In this document: positions 1 through 10,530 of the stretch, piece after piece
How positions within the stretch are numbered: position 1 is the first letter of the stretch
How the letters are laid out: each line of letters begins with the position of its first letter
Source of the DNA: Misgurnus anguillicaudatus
Lineage: Eukaryota; Chordata; Actinopteri; Cypriniformes; Cobitidae
Reading direction: 5' to 3'
Length of the DNA: 64,000 bases
Assembly (NCBI RefSeq): GCF_027580225.2
Contig: NC_073361.2
Location: 33,907,501 to 33,971,500 of the forward strand
Notes under the pieces: model-generated
Databases searched by the model: none
What the model saw: the letters and a program-made list of their open reading frames with translations, nothing else
Told to the model about the DNA's origin: nothing
Made by a program: the position numbers and the translations under genes

Positions 1-428
1 GGGAGAAGAGAAACCGCTCGCTGTAATTTGTGGCGTTCTGCTAATTGGGAGCAATTAAAGAAGAGCAGCGTGTGATGAGAAGAAAACTGGAACGATTATA
101 TGAAAAGAATAAGAAAGGATGAGAAACACTGAGAGAAGACGCAGGTCACAGGAGATTCATCAAAGACATCTCATGAGAAAAGTCTGAATAAATGGCATTG
201 CTTTAATTGCATGACACACACAAACAGATAAAGTTACACGTGTTTCTTAAATCACAAGAAATGAAGACAAAAGAGTTGAATTATTTCTGCTTTGATGATC
301 ACTAATTGTGTTTCTGTCATACACATATACTCTATGTGTTCACCTTTACTGTTCTTCACTTACAGTATATTAGAGACAGAACCCAAAACCTCTTGAGGAA
401 ATATAAAGATGTAGTTTTGAGTTCTCAC
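1..428 (-). other. Partial ptprm intron (downstream of the 702-429 exon)
   Basis: This is intron following the gtgaga donor. I searched the reverse complement for the short linker exon that follows in the family and found none. No repeat or RNA gene was recognised. Confidence 0.6.
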
Positions 429-702
429 CCCGTTGGCTGTGCTGACTGCCTGATAGTAGATGCTGTAGCTCTTGTGTGGCAGCAGAGGAAGATTCCAGTA
501 ACCGTCGTACGTCCGGTTGTCTCCCACCGTAAAGGGCAGCGGCGCTTGAATCCGTGCGGCAGGAAATTCTGCTGCGAAGTAATACTGCGAGTTGAGTACG
601 GATGCGTTCTGGAAGTGGATGGGGATTGGGTAACATCTCAGAATCTCTGCGGCTCTCTGTGAACGTCGAGGACGCTCCTCTTCAACCACCACCTGATACA
701 CA
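429..702 (-). CDS. ptprm: ptprm exon: rest of fibronectin type III repeat 4 and membrane-proximal linker
   Basis: This 274-nt exon has an acceptor tgttgtgcag and a donor GGG|gtgaga. It enters in phase 2 and leaves in phase 0. It encodes VYQVVVEEERPRRSQRAAEI, then CYPIPIHFQNASVLNSQYYF, FTVGDNRTYDGYWNLPLL and YSIYYQAVSTANG. The FQNAS, NSQYYFAAEFPA and GDN-TY-GYWN blocks are close to PTPRM and differ from PTPRK, PTPRT and PTPRU. RPRR fits the R-x-(K/R)-R proprotein convertase consensus. In this family furin-type cleavage in the fourth FN3 repeat yields a two-chain receptor held together noncovalently. The next exon (a short linker, then the transmembrane segment) lies beyond the left edge. Confidence 0.95.
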
Positions 703-2402
703 CTGCACAACACACAACACATATACATCAATGATATTTATAACATTTTGACTTTAATATACTTTCATATATATAATGTACAACGCTTGATTTGGATGTG
801 ATCTAACCAAACAAGGTTTGTTTTCATGGTACAATTCCTCCATGTTTTTTTGAAGCCATATTTCATATCAAATAAAACTTCAAAGCTACATTGCCATCAT
901 GGCTTCAGTCAAAGTCTGATTGGTGGATTTATCCTCAGCTCGATGTTTGCTTCACAGGACGGCGAGTCTTTAAACCGCGTGATCCGCCGGCGGTCGGATG
1001 TAGACACGCACCGGAGCCGACGCCAGCCGTCGGGTTCAGATCTCAGCTGAGAGTCGTCCTCTGAACAGATTTAATTAACTGACTGAATCCGGCAGCCCGA
1101 GGCCCGCGAGTAACCGGCACCGCACCGAGAAGACCACCATCTCATTTATAGTGCTGATAGAAGAGTGCCGTATCCCAGCTGCAGCAGGATTTAAACAAGG
1201 CACTTGTACTAAACCACCTTCGCCTTGATATTTCCAAACATTAAAACACTGAACTCTGACACACACACACACACACACACTATGATGAGTCTTGAATTTT
1301 GGTGTGTGCACCTCGAAAAAACCTGAAATGAAAACAACAGCACCAAGGCGAAATTACAACATGAGCCACGCTCACGGGCGACCAGGGGCTCGACACGCTC
1401 CATACGCCGGGGGAATAATGGAATAGGAAAAGAAGGATGGACGGAAAGCTTTTTTCTCCAATTCCCCGAGCGGATGGAGACCGGCGGGGCTCAGAAACCT
1501 TACAGAGGATATCAGCTGTCTGAGACTCGCAGAGACAAATTAAATGGAGGTGAAATTACTAGCAGGCGGTGCTGTGGGTCCCTTTATTAGAGCTAAGACC
1601 AGCAGAAGCTCACAGATCCTACAGCAGAACATTTCAAATCAAACTCGCCCGCTCGCTGTCAGAGACAAATTAGCCTTACAAGTACCCAGAGCGAGACTCT
1701 ATTTGCTCTTTAATATTTCAAACGCCTAAAGGTCACAGAGCTCTTTTAGCTCATTTCTATTTCAGTCAGACAGAGCAGAGAAGAACGAATCGTGGTCCAG
1801 AAGAGACACAACATCTTCTAATCATACAACAAATAAAAGACGACGGTTTGCCAACACTGATGCCGTCAGATGGTAACTAACACAAGAGTTCATGTTTGCA
1901 TCGATGAATCCTCCGTTCACGACGAGACGCGGCAGCTCGACCGCCTTCACATCAGCTGACAATTCTGCAATTAAAATGTGTGATTGCTGCAATTAGCCGA
2001 AGATTATCCCTGAGTGAATAAGACTGATTGATAATTGAATTAAGAAGGTTTTAGGTTAATCAGACACGGATGGATTATTTCACAAAGGTTAATAGAATCA
2101 ATAAATTCTGTTGGAGAATCATTTACTCCTTCACTAATCATCTACAAGATGTTTCACATTATATCTCATGAAATTCAGCTTAGATCCACCAACATCAGAA
2201 GGTCAAACATCTACATCTGATATAAAACAACATCACCTTTATACTGAGGACTAAATGTTTTATAACACACAGGTGACTTCATACTGTTACACTAAATATA
2301 TGAGCAACTTATTTACATACATGAGGTCAAACTCAATTTATAAACTTATGAAATTCATTAACTCAAAATTTGATATTTGTTCATTTGTTGTACAAACTCA
2401 AC

Positions 2403-2615
2403 ACACACAAAAAAACAGATTCATTCAATTTACTCAATTTTTTTAAGGTAAGTGGTTGCAATCAATGTATTTAAGCTACATTTAAACAAAAACAGAAAAT
2501 AGTAAAATAAAATAAAATATAAACTTTTTGTTTAAATGTAGCTTAAATAAATTGATTGCAACCACTTACCTTAAAAAAATTCAGTAAATTGAATGAATCG
2601 TTTTTTTCAGTGCAC
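2403..2615. mobile_element. Fold-back (palindromic) non-autonomous DNA element
   Basis: The left arm (about 2407-2493) and right arm (about 2526-2615) are reverse complements of each other. Matching blocks are TTAAGGTAAGTGGTTGCAAT, then TTTAAGCTACATTTAAAC, and outer CATTCAATTTACT. The arms are about 88 bp with a loop of about 30 bp. No coding potential is seen. The superfamily is not assigned because no clear target duplication is visible. Confidence 0.75.
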
Positions 2616-3530
2616 ATTTATTAAATCAACAGATTCAGTATCAATAAAGATGACTATTCTGGTCATTTGTGATTGCTGAATAAATATATAAAAAAAATCA
2701 ATTTATAAGTTAATAAGCCAAAAATATAATTACTACAGAAACGACACTACTTATTTTCTCATTATAAAACACATTTCCAGGACTATTCCAGGCCTGAACA
2801 TTTAAACATTTTGAAATCCAGTAAAGATTAGATGTGTGATAAATGATGTGGAAATATCTGAGATTCAATATGTTGCAAATATTCACCTTTGATGTTTAGC
2901 GTGTGTCACGGCACAGAGCAGCGTAGCGACTATTTAACAGTAAAAACTGATGTCATGAAATATTCATTTCAGTCCGAGAGACTTCAACAAAGAAAAGAAC
3001 AAAGGCCAGCAGAACTTAAGTGTGTGTCAGTCCAGATTAATTCAGCTCAAACACGACACAGACCATTTCTAAAGATTTACAGCCAGCTTAAAGGCCACCC
3101 ATTACTTTAAAGCTATGAGACCGCTGTGATCTACACTCCTTCTATCAGATACGAGATATGACTTCAGTCCTGCTTTAATACTTCATACAGACAGATTTCA
3201 TCACAAGTAAGATCAGTCCATCATTCAAATCATGCACAACACAGCACTTCTGGATACAAACGCAACAGCATCTCATTATACTTCATTACAGGACATTTCT
3301 ACTATTGTTTTAGGAATATTCTAATGTTTTTTGTGTATTTGTGAGATGGTTTATACTTTATTGTTTCATATTTATTGTGTTTGCACATTGTCTGTCTGTA
3401 AGGGAAAAGCTTTAGCTTAGAAATGTTTTTTAAATTAGCAACCAAAACTAAAGTGAGATTAAGATACAGTAGCACTTATCTTAAAAGATTCATATTTTGT
3501 AAATTTTGCTAATTTCTAAACTAACTTTAA

Positions 3531-4335
3531 AGGGCTTTTCACACTGCGCTTAACCCCAGGTTATCTTCTTTATAAACCCCGCTTTTAACCCTAGGTTAAG
3601 GAGCGTTTCACACTTTTTAGAAGTGTGGTTATGTCTAAAATTAACCTAGAGTTGTCAAAAGCCCTAATGAGTCATTTCAGAAAGATATTTTAATTATATA
3701 TTTGCTTTAAATAAATTCTCATTTGGCGCTGTTAACGCTTTCCCCACCAGAATTTTTCATCATTTTCACAAAAGTTGAATGCCTCCCAGAAAATGTTCTT
3801 CTTTATAAATATATAAACATACAATATATTAAATGAAAGAACAGACCATCTTCTTTCAAAAAAAAAAAAAAAAGTTTCATTCTACCTTCATCAGTTCTCT
3901 TTTTTTTCCAGTAACTCGTCAATGGCTAGGAAAGAGTTAAGGGCTTTTCATATGTAAATAGTTAACCCTGGGTTATTCTAAACGCAAATTAACAGAATCC
4001 TTATCTGTTTCACACTGTCCATGCTTAACCAGGGGTTAAGAGATAACCTTGGGTTTTCATAATCTGACGTTTCACACTGTGCATTCATAAACCCTAGGTT
4101 AATGTTAATTTGCATATTTGCGGTGTCATGATTGGATAAAAAGTGATGTCAAACTGAATGAATTAAAACAGTGCAAAAGTGGTGCTAACCCTACCTTGGA
4201 GCAGAGTTTTATAACCCTGACTTAATTTAAGGGATAACCCCGCTTCTTAAGTACAAGCGTGAAATGCTCCTTAACCTAGGGTTAAAAGTGGGGTTTAACG
4301 AAGATAACCCGGGGTTAAGTGCAGTGTGAAAAGGT
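3531..4335. mobile_element. TTAA-flanked DNA element with long inverted repeats
   Basis: The 805-bp element has imperfect terminal inverted repeats of about 85 bp. The left end reads CTTTTCACACTGCGCTTAAC and the reverse complement of the right end reads CTTTTCACACTGCACTTAAC. Both sides are flanked by TTAA (3527-3530 and 4336-4339), the target of piggyBac- and Kolobok-type elements. Palindromic motifs such as TAACCCTAGGTTA recur along the ends and interior. A second element (3736-3936) is inserted inside. There is no transposase. Confidence 0.8.
3736..3936. mobile_element. Nested short TTAA-flanked element
   Basis: It is flanked by TTAA at 3732-3735 and 3937-3940. Its ends are CGCTTTCCCCACCA and, read inward from the right, CTCTTTCCTAGCCATTGACG. 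The family recurs at 39913 onward (CTCTTTCCCCACCATTGATG). Both copies share an internal block resembling GGTCTGTTCTTTCATTT. It contains a 15-base A run. Confidence 0.7.
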
Positions 4336-5063
4336 TTAACTTTATAACTTTTATTGATGTTTTACAAATTTATAAAGATGTTAACATATTTGTCTTCATT
4401 AAAATGTATATACAAGAAAAAACTGATTGTGTGTTGATTTATGTCAGTTTAAATTTAATTTAAAGTTACACTTTTAATGGTTTCAATATGAATCCAGTAT
4501 ATCTTGTGTGCGAGAGTAGGTACACCATTATAAAAAGTGTAAGAAATGCTGAGCTAGACGCCCTAATCTCCCTCACATCCATCACCTTCCCTCATTCCCT
4601 CGACACATTCAGACTTCCAGGATCAGTGACCTTGGAAACTCTTCCTCTAATTACCGTGGAAAGAACAGAAGTCATGGCAACATAAAGCCGGGCGAGCGCT
4701 ATGTGTGCTTACGGTCATTATAAAGCACATCAGGATGTTTTCTGAAGTGATCACGAACCCAATACAACCTACATCAACAACAACAAATACCTGTTCAATG
4801 AGCAGAAGAGCTCAGAGCTGTGAATGCACTCAACGCTCTCTCCAATCCCAATTAGACTTCCACACGGAGCTGCCGCTTCGCTCACGGATTCATCCGTTCA
4901 TGTGACCGTTTACCAATTATAGGCCTTTTCTACTGACTGCTGGTGAACTGTGACACTGGGATTTATTCTTTACTAGCTCACATACAGAAATGTGCTGGAG
5001 ATCTTCCTCATTCAAAGTCTTCACATGTGTGTCCTATACAAGAAGATCAGAGTAGCTGGACAC

Positions 5064-6253
5064 CAGAGGCGTTGCTAGACATAAAGCTTTACTGCGGCAC
5101 AGGCCAACATTTTTTCTTAAAAGCCTGCTGAGTGCAACACTTCTATACAAATTTCCTTTGCTTAACCTACTGGGAAAAACAAACATGTATGTATTTAGCA
5201 TGTAAAAATATTTAAGAATCATCGTAACATTAGTAACATGTTTGAAGGCATAAATGGCATGCAATGTCTGGAAATAATGACAGCAGAGAAAATATCTTCT
5301 TGCACATTTGCATTTTACATTATATAATGAATAATGATGTCTTTTTTACAAGAATATTTTTACAATAACAATATTTTGAGAAACCAGTCATCTGCTACTA
5401 ACTGCTACTAAAATAATCTCAGTCATAGTTACTGCCAACTATTTATTTAGTGTCCTAGAGCTAGTGAACTAAATCTTTCATATCTTAAAATACAGAACAT
5501 AACACACACTGTACACACATACACATCACTTTTGATAGAGGTTTTCCTGAGATTTTCCCTCAAATGTTTGAGACCCAACTCATTCTCACCAAAAAGCGTA
5601 CAAATGACACGCAGTGTGATTATTGTGCAATAGATACGTCAAATTCTGCTTTTGCGTGCATATGATACGCCAGTCCTTCCCGTTCACTTATATGGCTAAA
5701 TGTTTTGTGTCGTTTTATTTATTGTTTTCTCATTTGTTTTCTGTTTTTTTTACTATTGTCGCTTGGGTTTAGGGTTAGAACAACTTTTTGTTAATGGGAA
5801 GGACTGGCATATCATATGCACGCAAAAGCAGAATTTGGCATATCTATTGCACAATAATCTTTCATTTGTAAGCATCTTGGTGAGAATGAGTAGAGGATGT
5901 AGTTGTCTTATTTCCCTTAAACTCATCATCTCTGCTTTCTGCTTTCCTTTCTCTGCTTTAAACAAAACATTTCTAATGTCCATCTACAGGAGCCAATAGT
6001 GATTATTATTTAGAAACTTACGTTAGTTTTGTCATGTTTTCATAAGCTAACTCAATCACGAGGCGTTACCTGGACTTTTGTATGCGGTCATGGATTTGTG
6101 CGTGCAGGCATCAGTGCGACTGCTGCGTTGCTTTTACAAGCATGAATTGGGTAACTACAATGCATAAAGACACGTGTTTGCAGCGATTTTCTTTGTAAAT
6201 GAATACACTACCTTAAACTACCTAGATTTTAAAGAGGTCTAGCGACGCCCCTG
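5064..6253. mobile_element. hAT-like non-autonomous element
   Basis: The left end is CAGAGGCGTTGCTAGAC and the reverse complement of the right end is CAGGGGCGTCGCTAGAC. It is flanked by near-identical 8-bp duplications, CTGGACAC (5056-5063) and CTGGACGC (6254-6261). Eight-base duplications and CAGGGG-type ends are characteristic of the hAT superfamily. It is 1190 bp long with no intact transposase. A fold-back element at 5579-5891 sits inside it. Confidence 0.78.
5579..5891. mobile_element. Fold-back element nested in the hAT-like copy
   Basis: The left arm (5579-5688) and right arm (about 5799-5891) are inverted copies. Both ends read CTCATTCTCACCAA inward, and the arms share TATTGTGCAATAGAT, TTCTGCTTTTGCGTGCATAT and CCAGTCCTTCCC. 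The loop of about 110 bp is T-rich. The 99-residue open frame across the loop and right arm is not a gene. Confidence 0.8.
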
Positions 6254-7719
6254 CTGGACGCCTCATGTGTAAATTCTTAGCATGATCTGTCTTCAATCTA
6301 TTTAGTTAAGGCTTGTTTCAGGTGTGATATATATCAACTTAAGACCAACGTATTGGACGTATTGATCAGTCTCTTGTGATTTAAAAGCATCTTTAAAGTG
6401 ATTGCACTCCTCTACAGATCTGGGATTTATTCTCTTTCCCATAAAACAGGAATACCCACTGAGGAACAGCTATGAATTCTGGGTAAAACTATCTGGATTC
6501 AGGAGCAGTTTTGGTAAAGGGTGTTGATTTGGTTTTAGCGAAATCACATTTGTGTTCCAACAGCCCCCCTCCCCATGCTTTATTATTAAGATGTAAAATA
6601 TAATTCATTGTTTTGTTTGGGGTGAATTATGACCTGGAGATATTCTTGACAGATTTCATGCTTGTGACTGTAACGATCGATTGTCTTCATTAAAATATAA
6701 ATGTCTTGAAATTTCATAAAGACTAAACAGTGTTCAGATTTTTTACAGAACGTAATAATAACTTTGAAGAAAGCATTATAACGGGACAACGGGAGGCAAT
6801 AAACCAGCACAAGTGGCCCTGATGCACTTTAAGAGGAGTTTGGGAAATCAAGAGCGACTCTTTGAAGAGTTCCCACACAATCCATCCAATAATAAAAGCT
6901 GCTTACTGTGTCACTCTGTCACACCTGCTCTCATTGAAACATCATCTATGATCTGCTCAGATACAGAGATGCTCTCTCCTGAGGTCGTGACCCAGCCCAC
7001 CATTGTAATCCTCTTTATCATCTCATCACATCTCCATTCCTTAAAGAAAGAAAGACGTCCACCTCTGCACAGCGGGTTTAAAACAATGCAACGCTCCTCT
7101 AGAGTGGAAAAATGGCTATTCACTCGGATAAAAAGAGCAGACCCAGATACATGACACTCCGGGGGAATGAAAGCGAGAAGGATTGTGTCCAGAAATAGAA
7201 GAGCACGCTTGCTTTTGACTGCTCTCTGTTTTACACTTGGCTGCGATGCAAAGAAGCAGATAACATAAAGCAAAGGAGCGCTTTACATGAACCGCTTGAT
7301 AGCGTCACAAATCGCTTCCAATGCGGGCGGTGGTGGGTGCGGAGGCGACGGCAGGCCACCGCAGGCCCGGCGTGGGAGAGAGAAACAGTATCGTAACAGG
7401 CCAAAACTGACAAACACTAATCTCTCTCGCTAACAGAGTCCATTGTGCCAGACGCTGGATTCATCTGCAAGCCTGCAGTCATCCAACATCATCTCAGCTT
7501 CTGTCAATATCCCAGCGTGAATTCAACACGCAAACGACACGACAGACGCGTGGACAAACACAGCCAACACGCACTCGCTTTCAATTAAGACGACTGCTTT
7601 TATCCTTTCTCAAAGCAATTTAATCGTGTGTATGATGTTAATGATGACGTAGAGCGAGGACACGAGGATGCAAGATCGCTGAAGAACGCATATTGAGAAA
7701 CAGCCTTTGTCTCATTATA

Positions 7720-8035
7720 TGTTTATGTGTTGCTAAGGGTGTTGCTAAGGGCGCAGTGATATTAAAAAGAACCGTTGGGTGAAGCGGTCATAGCAGTGTT
7801 TTATCGTGAATAAAGCACACCTATTGACCAATCAGAATCAAGGATTGGAACTAACCGTTTTATAATGCACATTACGCCCAAAACACACCCATTACTCATT
7901 AGGAGAATATGTATAACCGCTCGGCGCACAAACCATTTTTCCCGTCGTTAAGTTAGCACAAGTGGATTTGGACACACCCATTTAGACCGTGAGCTTTAGA
8001 CAATGTGCTTACATCGTTAAAATAGGGCCCTTCAT
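7720..8035. repeat. Old interspersed repeat block
   Basis: The block contains phrases I recognise as repetitive in cyprinid genomes, such as TTGACCAATCAGAATCAAGG, GGATTTGGACACACCCATTT and GTTAAAATAGGGCCCTT. It opens with a small tandem GTTGCTAAGG motif. The ends and superfamily could not be defined by eye. Confidence 0.45.
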
Positions 8036-8568
8036 CATTTATCATGTTATATTATTGCATTGGCCTGCAAATATACTCTTAAAAATAAAGGTGCTTGATG
8101 ATGTCAGATGAACTAGTGTTCACAACAAAATGATGTCTTTTGAATTCCCATCAGAATGAAGTATATGATGCTATAAAATGACAGCAGGTTTGGTGATCAC
8201 AAACATTGAGATTCATCTGCAAAAGTAGAGAAGTTAATAATACAGTCACAGTAAATATAATGTCACATGACTGTTATTCAGACTCTATCTCTAATACACC
8301 AAAAGCCAAATCCCTCTTTAATGTTTGATATCACATTGACTGCTGGTAAACAAAATCCAACCTATCCTGCTCACTAACAAACAAGTCTTGTGTTTCTTTA
8401 AGACCTGCTAGTGCTAATGATGATGAGTCCATACACAAGCTTTATCAGCCAATCAGAATGCTCATATCAGAAAATAGCAGGAATGTCATCATCATGTCGC
8501 TCTGTGTGATGCGTTGAGACATTGAGATTCATCATCTCTTTATCTTTGGTGAAAAGGCCAAACGCGTG

Positions 8569-8607
<39 letters not shown>
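8569..8607. repeat. (TG)n microsatellite
   Basis: A pure TG run of about 39 bases in the long ptprm intron. A shorter (AC)n tract lies at 1259-1280. Confidence 0.97.
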
Positions 8608-8608
<1 letters not shown>

Positions 8609-9316
8609 AGAAGAGATTTCTAGATGATTCTGACTGGTTGATATCACGCCTGTAAAAGCCTCTCAGGTATCTTTTGTCACCTGTCTGTCTTGCTCCATTA
8701 AAACGCCCTCACACCAGAACGGAGTCAATGCAGGGCTTTGAATTTTTCACGATTAAACTAAAAGTGCAAAAGCACCCGGTGGTTTATTCATGCTTAAGTG
8801 CCGCTTGCATTTTAAAGTGGAGGTAGAAAGTTTCCTGTCGCTCTTTCATCATCCCATCAGGATTTCTACAGAAATAAAGGCACAAAGCTCATATACACAG
8901 CATCACTGCAGGTCTCTATGGAGCTGAAGACTCATTAAAATCTTTAATGAATGAGAGATATTAGACAGCCTCCAGTGATCATGTGACACACACGCTGAAT
9001 GATGAAATGATAGGGAGGTTTGTGATGAGTTACAGCGGGAGGAATGTGTTTAGATGTCAAGCAAACACATTTGTCTTTATCAGATGTGATGTTTAGTCTA
9101 GTACAGTACAAACACAAACACACACAAACAGAAAATTGACCAAACATGGACAAGTTTACTCTCTGGGTGTAGTCTGATGATAGATAAACCATCTATTATA
9201 AAACTCATTTTCTTTTCTACATCATACTACTTCATTTATAGACCTGAAACGTGTGTTTATGTGTGTGTCTGCGTGTATGAATGTGTTTGTGTGTGTGTGT
9301 GTAGCAGTGACCCACA

Positions 9317-9419
9317 CTGACCGGTGCTCCTCTGCTTTGGGCCGGTTTCAGCAGGACGGTCACGGTGCTGTCAGTCTGATTTAGTGGACTCTCCTGCTCA
9401 TACCCGGGCATACGGGGTG
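9317..9419 (-). CDS. ptprm: ptprm exon: start of fibronectin type III repeat 4 (odd splice donor)
   Basis: No ATG-started open frame covers this exon; it was found by homology. After the acceptor atgaacag it reads [19 protein letters not shown], then [16 protein letters not shown]. This matches the PTPRM block SAPSMPAYELETPLNQTDNT and what follows it. The entry phase is 1 and the frame requires exit in phase 2 after GTCAG, giving 103 nt, the length I recall for the homologous mammalian exon. The next bases are TGTGGG, so the intron would begin with TG rather than GT. A GT donor one base downstream (AGT|gtgggt) would shift the frame by +1. This could be a lost G at the splice site, a sequencing or assembly error, or a true rare non-canonical site. 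The domain assignment is firm; the 3' boundary is not. Confidence 0.82.
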
Positions 9420-9687
9420 CTGTTCATGATTGACAGATCACACACACACACACACTGAATCAATCACTGACTCATGGTTGTATTTAATATAAGCAGAAGA
9501 AAAAAAGAAAGATAACAAAACCAAAATCAAGTACTCAGTGTTTTCAATTAACACTGCAGTGTTAGCAAGTGTTCCTTATTATTATACCACGGGTCTGTTG
9601 AATGCTTTATTCTGATTGGTTGAGAAATGTTCCACATGTATGCATTATTTTTCTATAAACGCACACCTGACCTGTCAAATTTCTTAA

Positions 9688-10215
9688 AGAGGACATTTCA
9701 CAAGTACCGTGCCCCTAAGGTGACAATGGAGTAAAAAAATCTAAAGTTTAGTTTCATGTGCTCACGGCACGCAAAACCTTCATGTGCAGAATTTTTTTTA
9801 AAGTAATAGTTTTCGCGATAGTTTCACGTGCGTATGCGAAAGTAAACTTTATTTAATTTTTGCCCCATGTCCCCTTAGGGGCTCCGTACACAAGATCTTT
9901 GTTGTCCCCAGAGTACGTATGTTTATCCTCAACATATCATATAGATAATTTATTATAACATGTTAAAATTGCCACTTTGTGCTGTTGACACAAATTTTTC
10001 CATCTAAATTGACACAAATGTGCTGTTTTTGGGTGTGCCCTCGAAATGCGAATGAGCTGATATCTGCACTAAAGGGCAGTGCCGTGGTTGGATAGTGCAG
10101 ATTAAGGGGTGGTTATTGTTATTATTAATATACTAAGATCCCCTTCTGACATTACAAGGGGATCCAAATCAATGATCTATTTTTTCACATGCTTGCAGAG
10201 AATGGTTAACCTATA
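9688..10215 (-). mobile_element. Inverted copy of the TTAA-flanked family also at 18 kb and 41 kb
   Basis: It is preceded by TTAA (9684-9687) and starts GAGGACATTTCAC. It carries the reverse complement of the family's internal blocks, including AAGGGGATCTTATTATAATA and GCAAGCATGTGAAAAAAT. The far end diverges near 10215, so the copy is probably truncated. An element with ends near GTACCGTGCCCCTAAGG is inserted at 9706-9897. Confidence 0.7.
9706..9897. mobile_element. Small inverted-repeat element nested in the TTAA-flanked copy
   Basis: The left end is GTACCGTGCCCCTAAGG and the reverse complement of the right end is GTACGGAGCCCCTAAGG (15 of 17 match). The interior shows further partial inverted similarity (GTTTCATGTGC and GTTTCACGTGC). 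About 190 bp, with no coding sequence. Confidence 0.6.
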
Positions 10216-10328
10216 ACCCTTAAATGAATCAGCACGTTGCTCTGTGTGTTTGTTTCTGCACAGTCACAAATATGAACATGACACAAACTCATTCATCTCA
10301 GTTGCCATGGAAACGACGATGCTCTTAC

Positions 10329-10530
10329 GTGATATCTTGGTTGTGAACTGGGTGATGACATCCGGTCCGTATCCCTTAACCGTGCTGGCTTTGATGGTGA
10401 AGGAATAAGTGGAACCAGGATACAGACCCACAAACACATGAGACGTCTCATTACTGAACTTCAACACCTTCCCGGTCTGATTCACCAGAATGAACTCTGG
10501 GTCAAAGGAGCTGACAGCTTTATAGCGGAT
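10329..10530 (-). CDS. ptprm: ptprm exon: second half of fibronectin type III repeat 3
   Basis: This 202-nt exon enters in phase 0 and leaves in phase 1. The acceptor is cacctgtag and the donor TCAC|gtaaga. It begins [13 protein letters not shown] and continues [20 protein letters not shown] and [18 protein letters not shown], ending [22 protein letters not shown] is the FN3 E-F-G region of type IIB phosphatases. Sequons are NQT and NET. A long open frame continues through the donor into intron and should not be taken as the exon end. Confidence 0.94.

Larger units (their letters stand above)
703..9316 (-). other. ptprm intron of 8.6 kb, rich in DNA transposons
   Basis: The intron holds a fold-back element (2403-2615), a TTAA-flanked element with a nested copy of another family (3531-4335), an hAT-like element with a nested fold-back (5064-6253), an old repeat block (7720-8035) and (CA)/(TG) microsatellites (1259-1280, 8569-8607). 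The stretches 720-1250, 1290-2400, 2620-3520, 4340-5060, 6260-7300 and 8040-9310 show no gene. Positions 7300-7500 are GC-richer than the rest, without a recognisable feature. Confidence 0.6.
9420..10328 (-). other. ptprm intron of 0.9 kb, mostly transposon
   Basis: From about 9586 it is filled by a TACCACGGGTCTGTTGAATGC-type repeat fragment (9590-9683), an inverted copy of the TTAA-flanked family (9688-~10215) and a small element nested in it (9706-9897). No gene is seen. Confidence 0.65.

Noticed and set aside
306..662. 118-codon plus-strand open frame
   Set aside because: It is antisense to the FN3-4 exon (702-429), which matches PTPRM on the minus strand.
3531..4335. Interstitial telomere array
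   Set aside because: The CCCTAA-like words are palindromic and dispersed in transposon ends, not tandem TTAGGG repeats.
10264..10328. Extension of the FN3-3 exon through ...SRKSIVV
   Set aside because: The consensus gtaaga donor at 10328 and family homology end the exon at 10329.
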